Positions 11,798-23,426 of a stretch of 64,000 bases of DNA are shown piece by piece. The translations under genes were made by a program, and so were the position numbers. How positions within the stretch are numbered: position 1 is the first letter of the stretch; each line of letters opens with the position of its first letter. Location: contig KV424046.1 in the NCBI GenBank assembly GCA_001632435.1, positions 28,058 to 92,057 on the forward strand, given 5' to 3'. The notes under the pieces are model-generated. The model had not been told where the DNA came from, ran no database searches, and worked only from the letters and a program-made list of their open reading frames with translations. Source of the stretch: Calocera cornea HHB12733 (Eukaryota > Basidiomycota > Dacrymycetes > Dacrymycetales > Dacrymycetaceae).

Positions 11798-14089
11798 ATG
11801 GCCCCCGTCGCCACCTCAACCCTCACCCTCACCCTCACCCCCACCCCCGACGCCGACGCCGACTCAGACTCGGACAGCCCGATGCACCAGATCCTGCCCA
11901 ACCTCTGGCTCGGCGACTACCGCGCGGCCATCTCCCCCGACCTCCTCGCCCAGCACGCCATCCGCTACGTCCTCTCCGCCCTCAGGTGGAAGCCCCAGGG
12001 CGTCCAGGGCGTCCAGTACCTCCACGTCGAGGTGGACGACACCCCCGATGGTGCGCTTTTCTCACACATCATGCACGCGAAACGCACCAGCGGCTCATCA
12101 CCGGCATATCACAGCGGACCTCCTCGCCCACCTCCCCGCCTGTGTCCGCTTCATCGCAGACGCCCTCGCCGCCCAGCAAGCCGTCCTCGTCCACTGTCAA
12201 GCCGGCGTCTCCCGCAGCGCCACCATAGTCATCGCCTACCTCATGTCGGCCCACCAGCTGCCCGCGGACGAAGCCCTCGCCCTCGTGCAGCAGGCACGGC
12301 CGCAGGCAAGCCCCAGCGAGACGTTCCTTGCCCAGCTCGGCCTGTGGCGGGAGGGCGGGTTCAAGGTCAGCCGGAGGCACAAGGCGACCCGCCGCTTCTA
12401 CCTCGAGAGGACGGCGGAGGAGGTCATGAGTGCGTCCCCGTCTTCTACCGTGCGTCGCAAGGGTCGGGGGCCGGTGCTGATGTCTTCCCGTGCGTCCGTG
12501 TGCAGACGGCGACGGCTCCCCCGTCCCGCTAACGATGATGGCCTCCTGGCCGCTCACCCCGTCCTCCTCGACGCCCAGCACCCCGCTCACCGCGCCCAAG
12601 CGCCGCATAAGGTGCCACAAGTGCCGGCGCGAGCTCGCCACCCGCGAGCACATGCTGGACCACAACGTCGGCCCGCTCACCCAGCCTAACACACCGGGCG
12701 CAGCGAGCGACGGGGAGGGGAACCCCTGGGACCAGCAGCCGAGGACGAGCTTGTCAAGGCCCGGGAGCGGGCCGCCCAGCCGGCAGGGGAGCAGGCGCGG
12801 GTCCGCCGTACAGGGCGAGAAGCCCCTTGTGGCCCAGCTCAGCCTGGCTATGACCGCTGCGTCTGCTTCTGCTTCTGCTTCTGCTTCTCCCTCTGCTTCT
12901 GCTTCTGCGCCTGGTTCGGAGCCACAGGGCACCCCAGCCGGCCTGCCCCCGCGCCGCCGGTCGAGCGCCTCCTCCCCCCTCGCGCAGGAGCTCCCAGTGC
13001 CCAGCGAAGCGCTCGCAGCTGCCCCGCCCCTCAGCACACCTACCATCCCGGAGGACGCGGTCGCGCCCTCCCTCTCCCCCCCGGGCCCCGCTGAGCTCAG
13101 GCCCGCGGTCAGGAAACCGAGCTTGAGGCGCAGCTTCGGCACCGTCCCGGAGGGGGTGCCGAGGATCAGTGCGCTGGCTATGACGAGCCTGCCCGGGGCT
13201 GCGGCTGCTTCCCCGACCCTCGGGCGAGGGGGCGGGGGGAAGGAGGAGCACGACTCGGCCGTGAGCGAGGACGATGATGACCCGCTCCCGCACCTGCCGC
13301 ACCTGCGCTCGGCCACCACCAGCGCCAGCACCGGCCCCAGCACCGGCCCGACCTCGTCCAGCTCGCCCTCGACGTCCACGTCCACCGGCGCCTCTGGAGC
13401 CCTCCTCAGCGGCTCGGCGATCAACGCCTTCCTCCCGCCCGCTCTGGCGGCGCTCCGCTCCGCCTCTGCCGCAGCTTCCCTGCCTACTGCGGGAGGAGGA
13501 GGAGGAGGAGGGGGAGGGGGGGCGGCGCAGGGCGGGCTGCCGCTACGGAAGAAGAGCTTCAGCCTCCAGATGTCGCGCATTGACGGGCTCTCCCCCGCCG
13601 GAGGCGCGGCGGAGGAAGCGCAAGGGACGGGCGTGGGCGTGCCTGTGGGCGTGGCGCGCGTCGCGGACAGGCAGCAGAGCTACTTCTCCCCGCCTATCCT
13701 GGCGAACCCGAACTGCTCGGGCTACTTCTTGGAGCCCGTACGTCCTGTTCTGCTGTTCCTTTGTTCTGCTTTCTTTCTTTCTCGTTCTCGTCTCGATGGT
13801 GTACTGTACCCATGCATTCGGAAGCTGACGCTGACGCCGCGCGCCAGATGAAATGGATGGACTTCCTCGAGCAGGGCGAGATGGGCGGGGCCATCCACTG
13901 CCCCAACAAGAAGTGCGGTGCCAAGCTGGGCAACTACGACTGGGCCGGCGTCCGGTGCGGCTGCAAGGAGTGGATCGTCCCCGTGCGTCGAGCACTTTTT
14001 CCTTCCACCCACGCTCCTTTCCCGCCCAGGCTGACATGTCGCGACAGGGCTTCTGCATCCACAAGACAAAGGTGGACGAGGATCTCTAA
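11798..14089 (+). CDS. YVH1: Yvh1/DUSP12-type dual-specificity phosphatase with expanded zinc domain
   Basis: Yvh1 acts in 60S ribosome maturation (release of Mrt4) through its zinc domain, and carries a separate phosphatase domain. Five exons (11798-12050, 12115-12429, 12506-13737, 13848-13982, 14048-14089) encode 658 residues. The N-terminal phosphatase domain has the active site HCQAGVSRSAT near residue 112 and the general-acid region HVEVDD upstream. The zinc domain is split. Its first half, CHKCRRELATREHMLDHN, lies near 225. The second half starts near 591 with CSGYFLEPMKWM, followed by HCPNKKCGAKLGNYDWAGV, CGCKEW and a FCIHKTKVDE end. Between the halves is about 345 residues of Ser/Ala/Pro-rich sequence, so the protein is nearly twice the usual 340-370. 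All metal-binding residues I would expect are present. The ATG at 11798 is preferred over an upstream TTG in the same frame. Confidence 0.93.
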
Positions 14090-14745
14090 GCGATGGCTCG
14101 CAACGCTGCGGGGAGGAAGCATCGACGACCACCAGCGACGCATCAATGCGGCGCGAAACCAGTAATACGTCGGCGGACCCGCCAGGACACTCCTTTCATC
14201 CTTGCATTTTCCCCTCTTGTCTCGCATCTGTACAGCACCAACGTTTACACACACGCCTGCCCTTGCTCCCCCTACCCCTGGCTATCGCCATCGCAAGCCT
14301 TGTTGCACCTCTGTGGTACCTTAATCATCTGATTCCTCATCATGAGACCGATCTCACCACACTACTTACTACCATCCGCGAGCCCCACGCGTTCGCCTAT
14401 GCGTCCCTGTTCCTGTTCCTGGTCCTGTTCCGACAATTCCTATATTAGCTAGATCATGTACTAGTACAGTGGGGTGGTTGTACAGGTTGAATGGACCGGA
14501 GGACGATGGACACAGAACAACAGCTGAGATTGCCTAGATGCGCGTGCGGGGCTATGATAAAGTGCATGATAAGGATACATAGGACATAAAAGTGTCAATG
14601 GATCATCTGTGATCAGCGGGCCGAACCCCCACGACGCAGTTAACGTCGGCGACTGTCGTCGACTCGGTCTGGCGTTCGCTGCCTGGGCGCTCTGATGCTC
14701 TCAGCCAGATCGAATCGTCAAAAGGAACGATCGCTTAGAGTGCAG
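14090..14745. other. intergenic region between convergent YVH1 and SPT8 genes
   Basis: Contains the two 3' trailers. No gene, repeat or RNA recognised. Confidence 0.5.
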
Positions 14746-17136
14746 CTACCGGATCGGCGTAACCTCGTGCACCAGCACCGTCCGTGAGCTGTCGCCGAGG
14801 TTGAATCCCCTATCACCACTGGCCGTAATCATGAATTTTGACGTGGCGTCAATCACTGCAATGAGATGATCAGTTGAGGCTCGTGAGACATGGAGAGGAG
14901 ACGCACGGATCGAGGAGATGATCCCATCGTGGTGCCCCGCGATGATCTTGAACTGCACGCCCGCTCTCCGGTTCAGCGGGTTAGCTTCAGGCTCGAAAGC
15001 GGTACGGACGTTCCATAGCCGGATGTTATCTTTCGATGCCCTGTCCTCAGGTCAGCGTTGTTTTCACTCCCAGGACACAGGGCACGTACGTCACGATGTG
15101 GTCGCCATCTGGGAAAGCAGCGACACAAGAGACCGGGCCGGAATCGTCCGGGTTTCGTATTGTCTGCAGCACTCTCGGAGTGCCCGTCGTAGATCTACGA
15201 CCAAGCACGCGGAGATCCCACATGTCGACAGACTGGTTTCTGCGGCCAGCGTAGATGTATCGCCCGTCGGGCGACCAGCATGCGGATATACACCACTTCG
15301 GCGTTCGCTCGTGCATCTCAAGCCTGCCAACAGACCCTTGGACTCTTGTGTCCCAGAGCAGAACCTGTCCATCGACAGAAGCGGTCATCAGAACGTTTTC
15401 TGAGAAGCTCGAGTATGTTGCTGGTCCGAGCAGTGGAACGGTCGCTGCAGTCGACTGCGTGGCGACTTGCGGCTGAACATTGGTGAAGAATCGCGCGGTT
15501 GTTGGCAGATCCGTAGCGTCCTCGTCCGAGGAGTCGTCACCTGCCTGACCTCTACCGTGCCCGTTCACCATCGCGTTGTTGCGGCCATTGACCATACCGT
15601 TGACCATAGGCTGGGGTTGTATAGGTTGGGCAGGGGTAGGAGGCGGTTGGGTCCCGGGTGGTTGATGGTCAGGGTCGGGCTCGGCATCGGCATCGGCATC
15701 GGCATCCGAGTTGTCGTCCATCTCTGCATCAAATAGAGGATCAAAGTCGTTATCCTCTCCATTCGCATCAGCTGCAGCCCCGACAGGTGGGACACCTCCT
15801 TGGGCATTGGACAGTGTTCCATTTACTGCTGCTCCGGTGCCGTTCACTCGGGCTACCGCCTCAGGTCCATCCTTCGGAGGCTCCTCTGCTGGTGTCAGCG
15901 CTGCAATACCACCGTTTTGCTGCGGCAGTCCGGCCGGAATCTCCTCCTCTTCCGTCGGACTGCTGCCTGGCGAGCTGACAGAGCTCGCTCCTTCTGGCCG
16001 CAGAGCTACAACTGTCATCTGACTGCCTTGCTGTCGACCTTCTTCCTGTCGTCGTCGCTGGAATGGGCGAATGATTTGGCCGGTATTCAAGTCCCATTGC
16101 TGAGCAATGTCAGTAATGGTTGGTGATCCGGAGCACTTGGTCACTCACAAAAGTTTGGTGGTCCCACCCTCCACTGAAGAATGACTTCTCGTCATGTGAC
16201 ATAGCGAGGCAGGATACCGGGCTGTTCAAGTGACCCTTGAAGACATGATGTATGTTACCCGGATCATGCCGTATGCTGAACAGGTTGACATGACCATTCG
16301 TTGTACCGGACAGGCCCCAGAGTGCGTCCATCTGGCAGATGAGGGAGTGTACAGGAAGAGCCTGTTTCTCCGCCCCGTCCGAGGACGAGTTCATCCACCA
16401 CGACCGCATCACACCGCCTTTGGTGATGCCTTCTCCCAAGCCACAGTACTGCCGCTGCTGCGAGGTGAGGAGGCTGTCGCCGTTCACCCCGGCGAAGAAG
16501 TCGTAGTCGCGTACGAAGCCGTCGTCCGAGCCAGTGAGAAGGTGCGTGAGGCACAAGGACCCTGCGAGGCAGTTCGTGTGCGTCCTTTCTGGATGGGGGA
16601 GGGCGCATATCGGGTCGATAGCGTAGGAGCGATGCGGAACATCGGCGGTGAAGAATAGTGAGCGGCGTTGCTGCTCTGCGGGGGTTGGTTCTTGCGGCGC
16701 TTTTGGGATACCTGTGGCTCTATCAGCTCGAGCTTCGGATATAACGCTAAGTGGTGTACGCACCATCGTTATCGTCATCCTCCCCGTCGGCATCCTCCAT
16801 ATCGGCATCGCTCTGGTCCTCATCCTCTTCATAGTCGTCGTCCCCCTCAGCGTCCTCGTCGTCCTCGTCACCTTCCCCAGGCTCCTCCAACGACTTCGCG
16901 AGATTCAGAGCGTCCTTCTCATCCTCATCCTCTGCCTCTGCATCTTCATCATCATCATCGTCCTCATCGTCCTCATCGTCGTCGTCGTCATCATCATCAT
17001 CGTCATCCTCCGCGTCCATGTCCGCCTGCTCCTCGTTCTCCTCGTCCGGCAGCTGCTCGATGTCGTCATCCTGCTCCTCCATCTCATCGCTGTCGTCGCT
17101 CCCTCCTGGGCTCCCGTACTTTAGAAAGTCATCCAT
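14746..17136 (-). CDS. SPT8: SAGA complex subunit Spt8 (WD40 protein)
   Basis: Spt8 links SAGA to TATA-binding protein and so controls TBP delivery at promoters. Five exons (17136-16764, 16711-16149, 16099-15090, 15040-14907, 14855-14746) encode 729 residues. The N-terminus is MDDFLKYGSPGG followed by about 110 residues dominated by Asp and Glu, as in other Spt8 proteins. Then come WD repeats: RSYAIDPICALPHPERTH, LLTGSDDGFVRDYDFFAGVN, HVFKGHLNSPVSCLAMSHDE, SGGWDHQTFQQWDLNTGQII, ASVDGQVLLWDTR, WSPDGRYIYAGRRNQSVDMW, and a last blade around HHDGIISSI. A long acidic loop interrupts the propeller at about 16,000-15,500, rich in Asn, Asp and Pro. Length and order match fungal Spt8. The gene is divergent from CUE3. 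Confidence 0.93.
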
Positions 17137-17774
17137 CCCTCTTCAGGGATGAATCACAGCAATGCAGTGTAGTGTCTGATTCTTCCGCGAGCGCGGGCTT
17201 GTCGAGGGTATGGCGCGGGACCGCGCCAGCCGTGGAGTGCGGTGAAATTGTACACAACTCGCTTTTGGTGTTCGTTTACTTCTTTGCTTTTCCACCTGAA
17301 TGCCCATATTTAGAACCTCAAGGTCACCTGCGGAACCCCAATTGGGCTTACCACACGTCGCCCCACTTCACGGACGCGTACACATCCCGTGCGGTTGTGG
17401 ATGTACGCGAGCTTGGTTTGTGGCTTTCTTGTCGGGTTCTGGGGGTAGATTGAGGATCCCGAGCTAGTCCCAAGGAGTCCAGATAGCAATAAGCAATAAA
17501 GAGAGACTGTGAAAGGCGCGTATGCCGTCGTTGCCACTTCTCGAACGAGCGGGTAAAGTGGCGAGGCTGAGGCAGCCACTCACTTCGCGCTGATTGTTTC
17601 CGCGGGAAGCGTCCCTAGGTCCCTGAGGCTCGCGTGGCTCCGAGCAAACCGTCATGACCGGCCGAGGCCGCCCGTTGCAAGCGGACCACCAAATCTTCGG
17701 TAGAGTCATCACCTGTCAGGTTTCTCCGTTTCTCTTAACCAGCTCTCGATACCAAATAACTGCCGGTCAACGAT
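17137..17774. other. shared divergent promoter region of SPT8 and CUE3 genes
   Basis: About 640 bp between the two start codons. No coding signal recognised; both 5' leaders and promoters should lie here. Confidence 0.6.
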
Positions 17775-20042
17775 ATGGCGTCTCCTGATGCTGTGACTAT
17801 GCCAGCCTGGCCCGCCGCATCCTTGCGAGGGAAGATCTCCTCCTCGCGTTGGGAGACAGCAGTCAACGCTTTCGCCCACCAGCTGGAGTCCAACCTCACA
17901 ATCAATGACGCCAAGCAGCTATCCAAGAACACAGTTTATTTCTTGAGGGGTTATTTGAACGACGAAGCATCTGAGCGGCTTCGTCAACTCGACTCTGAGC
18001 TTCCTCCTGGTTCGCCTGCTGAGTTCATCCTGCGCAAGCGGGCTTTCGACGCGCTCCGACGAATAGCTACTGCCCCTGGCTCCGTTGACCTCGCTATGCT
18101 CATGGATGCTGCTGTCGTCTATGAAGGAGGGAATCATGCGGCGATGGTGTCATTTGCCGAAGCCGCGCTCGATACAAATCCGACTCTGGCGGGAACGCTC
18201 AACGCCCAGATGGTACCCGCATTTGGCTCCATGTTACAACAACCGAACATCCCCATTGCGTTGCTCCTCAAGTTTTCGATATGTCTCGTCCGACTCCTTG
18301 GCTGTGGTGCAAGCATCACAGATGCACTATCGACCAACCAACTCATACTGGCCATCGCCAAAGCATACAACAGCATCCATCTATCGTCGGCCGATGAGGA
18401 GCAAGTCATGCAGACCAAGGCCAACCTCATGGACTCTTTCCGCACACTTCTATACCACCGCACGTCCGCTTCCCGGCATCAGCGCACAAAGCGAGAAGAA
18501 CTCTACGAGCTCCTCTTTTTGCTGAACGACGCCGCACCCTCCTCCTCGAACACGCAGCCTGCAGCTGCGTCTTCCAGTCGTGCGGTTCTGTTACAAGCAC
18601 CCATATTAGCGGTGTACGAGTCGACATATGGCCTTTCGGAGACGCTGTCGGGCATGGGGCCAGAGGACGATGCGACAAGGGAGTATATGATGCAAACCCT
18701 TAAAGGTCTGCGGATACCGGGACTCGGGAACACTGCCCAAGCGCCTCGACCGCCGGCAGCCACGACCAACGGTACGAGCAGGACCGGCGATGCTAAGGGG
18801 AAGAGCAAAGCTGCGGTACATGATCTCATTACATACTATTTCAGGCTATTGACGATCATCAACCAGGTAACCTCCGACGACGGATCCGAGCTCGAGCTTA
18901 AAGTCACCCAAGTGCTCGACATCCTCCCCGACGAATCCCCCGAGCGCATCCGAGCGTGCCTCCGGTATCCCAAGTTCGGAGGATCCGTCGAGAGCGTTGT
19001 CGCTGCGCTTCTGGAGGGTAACGTGCCGGAGGAGGCTATGTCGCTGACTGAGCCCGATGCCAAGGACCGGGGTCAAGAACAGGAGGCGTTCCCGCTGTTG
19101 GAGAAGAGGAGGAATGTATTTGATGATGCGCCACTGGACTTCTCCAAGCTTCGCATAGGGAAGACCAGGTTGGTGTGGTGCATATATGCTGAGATTTCAA
19201 GACTGACCCTCATACAGGGACAATGCGGATGGCCTGCTGCGTGATCGCACCCACCTCGATGCGATCAAGGCCGACATTTTACGGCGCGTGCAAGAGATGT
19301 CCGAGGACGAGGACGAGGAAGCCGACGCTAAAGGTGGGAAGATAGTTGCCTTCGAAGAGGAGCTCGATGATGGGATGGAGCCGTCGAGTGCTGTAAAGGT
19401 TACTAATGATGGCGAGGAGAGTGAGGAGGGAGATGACGATGAGGCTGGAGAGCCGCAGCAGGCCAAGAAGGTGGATGTGGAGACGGTGCTGGAGCAAACG
19501 TACATCCGCGATCCTAAGCTGTTCGACCGCGATGCTGCCACCAGGAGGACGAAGCAGAGGGCGGATTTGCGGGCTCAGACAGGTCGGTCTTGTGGGACAA
19601 GGGTCAAAGTAGCCCACTGATATCCCTGTCCAGGTTGGTCAGACGAACAGCTGGAAGGATGGCGCATCATGTTGGAGCGCAACGTAAGGAGCTCATATAT
19701 GACGAGCGACTATCACTGATTGTGCAACAGCCTCGGAAAGACAGAATACTTCAGAAGCACGAGTTTTCCGGGAACAGGCCGCTGGTATCGGAAGATGAAG
19801 GGCAAAGTTCGTCTGCGCCCGCCTCCGACCGGGAAGGGCAAGGAGCCGGTAGAGGTCGGGGAGGTGGAAGGGGGCATGGCGGTGGCGGAGGAGGGCGGGG
19901 ACGAGGTGGGGAGGGACGAGGAGGCGGAAACCCGGCTCGAGAGCGGGCCTGGAAGGACAAGAATAAGGCGAGGCAGGGAAATCACGACCGAAAGAGAGGC
20001 CATGACAAGAAGATGGCGCGGGCAGCAGGGCCGCCTGTATGA
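17775..20042 (+). CDS. CUE3: CUE-domain protein of the Cue3/ASCC2 type (RQC-trigger complex)
   Basis: Cue3/Rqt3 and its human counterpart ASCC2 bind ubiquitinated, collided ribosomes and help the RQT/ASCC helicase split them. Four exons (17775-19168, 19218-19582, 19634-19683, 19731-20042) encode 706 residues. The N-terminal two-thirds is helical. A CUE domain sits around residues 375-415 (VTQVLDILPDESPERIRACL, with the following GGSVESVVAALLEG). After it comes the ASCC2-like segment VLEQTYIRDPKLFDRDAATR and TGWSDEQLEGWRIMLERNPR, which I regard as diagnostic. The C-terminus is an Arg-Gly tract (about residues 635-675) ending in basic residues, expected to bind RNA. Introns are short and in phase. 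Assignment is by family features, not by sequence search. Confidence 0.87.
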
Positions 20043-20370
20043 ACTCAACATGGGGCGGTTGCATAGGAGATACTATACTGTACGACAGCGACTCTGATGA
20101 TGGCACTCACCGAGACTGACCCTGCGAATTGGGCGTAATTATCAAGTATTCCGCTTCTTAGGGACGAAGCGCTGGCGGCGGATGGGAAAGTTGCCGAAGT
20201 CTCCGGCTACTAGATTGGATTTCGCGGTCGTTCCCAGGTTGGACCCTGACCCTGCCTACAAGCGAATAAATGGTACTACTACGCCGACGGTCTTGCGATG
20301 GCTCGCGATTCAATCCTGCGGTTGGCAGACCCCCATTGCCCACTTTCCACACCAACAACCAACATCTGAA
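20043..20370. other. intergenic region between CUE3 and oxidoreductase genes
   Basis: About 330 bp, tandem orientation. Trailer of CUE3 and promoter of the oxidoreductase. Nothing else recognised. Confidence 0.5.
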
Positions 20371-22081
20371 ATGGCATCGGCGCAACAGAACGTTGAACAT
20401 GCAGAGATGAGCAGCGTCGACATCCTGCGGCAGCCTCTTAAGCTGCCGTGCGGGCTGGTCGCGCCTAACAGGCTCGTCAAGGTGCGCACTGCCGTTCCTC
20501 GTCGTGTAATCTACTGATAGAAAGGCAGGCTGCAATGTATGAAGCGCTCACGTCATTCGGAGGTGGACCACCTAACAGTCTCCATTTCCGGCTGTATGAG
20601 ACATGGTCCGAGGGTGGCTGGGGTGTCATAATTACAGGTTCGCCTGACATGTGCACGGTTGCCTAATAGCTTGTTGACACCGGTCGCAGGGAACGTGTTT
20701 GTCGACCCTAGATATCAAGGTTCGCTCTCCTCTGCCGGTACTGATGATGTGCTGAAATCCCTTTGCAGCACTTGGGCAAGACCTCATCGTGCTTCCAAAA
20801 GCCAAATGGGACGAATACAGACACCTCGCGCGCTGTGCCAAAGGTCCCAACCCTGGACCATCGGCACCTCTCACCCTAATGCAGCTCAATCACGCCGGCC
20901 GCCAGTCCATGCGAAGCAACTTTCGGCCTCCATGGTCACCTTCCTTGGCACCCTCTGCAGTACCCATGGATTCGGAGGAAGGCTGGTTGGCGACAATGGC
21001 CTACCACACCTTCTATGGTGTCCCCAAGGAGATGACACTGAAGGATATCGATACGGTTGTGCAGCAATTCACGGAAAGTGCCGTCATGGCATACGAGACT
21101 GGGTTCGATGGTGTAGAAATACACTGTGCCCATGGCTGTGAGCATGCTCTAGCCGTTCGCAGTGTATGCGGCTGACGCGAAGGTTTGCAGATCTCCTCTC
21201 GACATTCATGTCACCTCGAGTGAGCTCCCACCGTGAGTTCGTGATCATACCCTCATGAGCTCTCCGCAGACGAATCGTCGCAAGGATGCATACGGCGGAA
21301 ATACCAAGGGCCGCACGAAAATAGTCCTGGACATCATCGCTTCCATTCGCAAGGCAGTTCCGCCAACCTTTTGTGTGGCGGTTAAGCTCAACTGCAAAGA
21401 CTTTGGTAAAGGCGGCCTCAACGAGGACGAAGCGCTGGAACAAGTACGAATGATACACCAGCAGGGCGGTGTTGATATTATTGAGATTAGCGGCGGTACA
21501 TATGAAATGGCAGGTAAAATAAGCTCTCCACCTCTGCGTGCCCGGTCTCTTGCTGAAGGACATTAGGCTTCATGGATCTTGGCAACCCGACAGGGAAGCC
21601 CTTCTTCGACAGATTCGCCGCCTGCGCATCTTCCGCTCTTGCACATGACCCCAAAGCCCCGCGAATACTGTTGACCGGCAATATGAGGTCGCGTATCCAA
21701 TGCGCCAAAGTCATACGACAGCACGATACCCAACTTTGCGGCTTTGCCAGACCAGCAGCGGTAGATCCAAAATTCGCAGGGAAGCTTCTCGATGATCGCA
21801 TATCGGACTCGGATGCCGTTGCTCCAACATACGACGTCAAAGCGGGCAGCTTTACCAGGGTCGTGCCAGTGAAGGTAGTGGGTGCATCAATCCGGTCGAT
21901 GTATCACAGCTTCATGCTGGCGCGTATCGCGAGAGGGCAGAAGGTCGATATTCGGACTGGGTTTTGGCCGTTGACGGCGTATCATATCCTCTTCAGCCGG
22001 GACTTTTGGACGTTCTTTGCTTTTGTAGTAGGGTTGGCACTTCTGGGTCGCCGCGGGTTGCGGAAAGACAATGTGATATAA
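20371..22081 (+). CDS. NADH:flavin oxidoreductase / old yellow enzyme-like protein with C-terminal membrane anchor
   Basis: FMN-dependent TIM-barrel oxidoreductase; physiological substrate unknown. Seven exons (20371-20481, 20529-20637, 20690-20719, 20769-21137, 21191-21219, 21270-21513, 21567-22081) encode 468 residues. Family markers: LKLPCGLVAPNRLVKAAMYE at the N-terminus, LMQLNHAGRQS, FTESAVMAYETGFDGVEIHC followed by AHGYLLSTFMSPRTNRRKDAYGG, VAVKLNC, DIIEISGGTYE and a degenerate C-terminal phosphate-binding region (ILLTGNMRSR). A hydrophobic helix (TFFAFVVGLALLG) followed by basic residues closes the protein, so it looks tail-anchored in a membrane with the catalytic part in the cytosol. 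That tail is seen; the location is inferred. Its stop lies 103 bp from that of the convergent YRA1 gene. Confidence 0.88.
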
Positions 22082-22184
22082 TGGCATAGACGATGATGAT
22101 GACAGAGAGGTGCATGTCGAGTCGACACTGGTACCGAGACAACAAAAAAGAAAATCGCGCGGACAGAACTTGGTGCGGTACATC

Positions 22185-23192
22185 TCAAGCCGCCATATCC
22201 ACATCATCTGTCTAAGAGCAAGGTCAGCATATTAACCAAGATGTTGGGGCTATGAGCGCACCTTGACCGCTGCCTCACCACTCTGAGGCTTACTGTCCGT
22301 GGCCAGATAAACATCCAGCTCCTTATCAAGATCAGTCTGCGTCTTCGGCTTAGCTTTCTTCGCGCGGGCTGGGCGATTCCCTTTAGGCGCACGAATTGGG
22401 CCAGGCCCAGCAACGGCCGCCGCCTTCTTCGCAGCGGTTGCAGGTCTTAAGTGACGTTAGAGCATATACGGTCCAGTGACTCTGATAACCCACTTTGCGG
22501 CAGCGGGAGTAGGCCCGCCGAGGCGATCAAGGAGGCTCGCCTTCGGGTTTGCGCCAATCCGGGCAAGAAGCGACTTGCCTGCGCCGCTAGCAGCCGGTCC
22601 AGTGGGCACTGAGAGCGCCGCTTCGAATCGAATCGAGATGTTCTGGCCTATGCGACGTGAGACGAGACGTTCGGCGGGTGGACAACATGCGCACCTTTGG
22701 CAGGCTGACCCTCGAATCTCTGCTTAGCCCTCAAGGCATCCTGATGCCTCGTAAACGTGATGTGTGCAACACCAGTGGAACGTCCACTTCGGTCGAACTA
22801 TGGAGCGAGAACGCGTATCGGCAAGTCGTATCTCAGTGTCCGAAGGAGAGGGTATGTACAACGATGGAAGGCGATTTTGCCAAAGCGCCTGCGGATGAGA
22901 ACAGCTTCTGCGATCGAGGTCAGCTAAACGCATATACAAGGGAATCACGACACACGCACCCTCAAGTCCTGCTCAGTCACTTCATAGTGCAGGTTCGACA
23001 CCAGAAGACGCGTCGATCCCGTGCTTGCACTCGCTGCAGGAGCACGCGGTGCCGGACGCTGCGGACGTTCGTGTCAACTCCCGAACGCATTCCATCCGGA
23101 AAAAGCCATACTGCGTAAGGCAATCCACGGCTCCGCGTCTGGCGCCGTGGACCACGAGAGATCGCAGGCACATCCATGGCAACGTCAGCCAT
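22185..23192 (-). CDS. YRA1: Yra1/ALYREF-type mRNA export factor
   Basis: RRM protein that couples mRNP packaging to nuclear export through Mex67 and the TREX complex. Seven exons (23192-23112, 23058-22960, 22907-22860, 22797-22695, 22647-22494, 22445-22262, 22211-22185) give 231 residues. The single RRM runs from RLLVSNLHYEVTEQDLRKLF through FDRSGRSTGVAHITFTRHQD to GQNISIRFEAA, which fits the ALYREF RRM. The variable basic region follows (PARAKKAKPKTQTD), and then the family-typical C-terminal motif DLDKELDVYLA and TDDVDMAA. The N-terminal exon (MADVAMDVPAISRGPRR) is weakly like the conserved helicase-binding motif at the N-terminus of the family, and is the least certain part; a further upstream exon is possible. 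All internal introns are short GT-AG and in phase. Confidence 0.86.
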
Positions 23193-23426
23193 ATGTAAGA
23201 TAACAATTTAGGAGAAGGATAGAGAGAAGGTGTGCGTGAGAGGGGCCCTCGAAGCTATCAAGTCGCGCCTGAGCGTTCCGGATGCAAATGCGTGGACGCG
23301 CCGACTGCTGCGAACCCATTGATGACTTGACTCGGGCCACATGGGACATCCGCAACTGCCCATCATTCTTCCGACAGGCTGATTCTACCGACAGCGAAGT
23401 GAACACACGCATTAACAAGGCTTGCA

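Noticed and set aside
12069..13580. 503-residue minus-strand frame opposite YVH1
   Set aside because: Low-complexity antisense of the GC-rich YVH1 linker and phosphatase exons; no recognisable domain.
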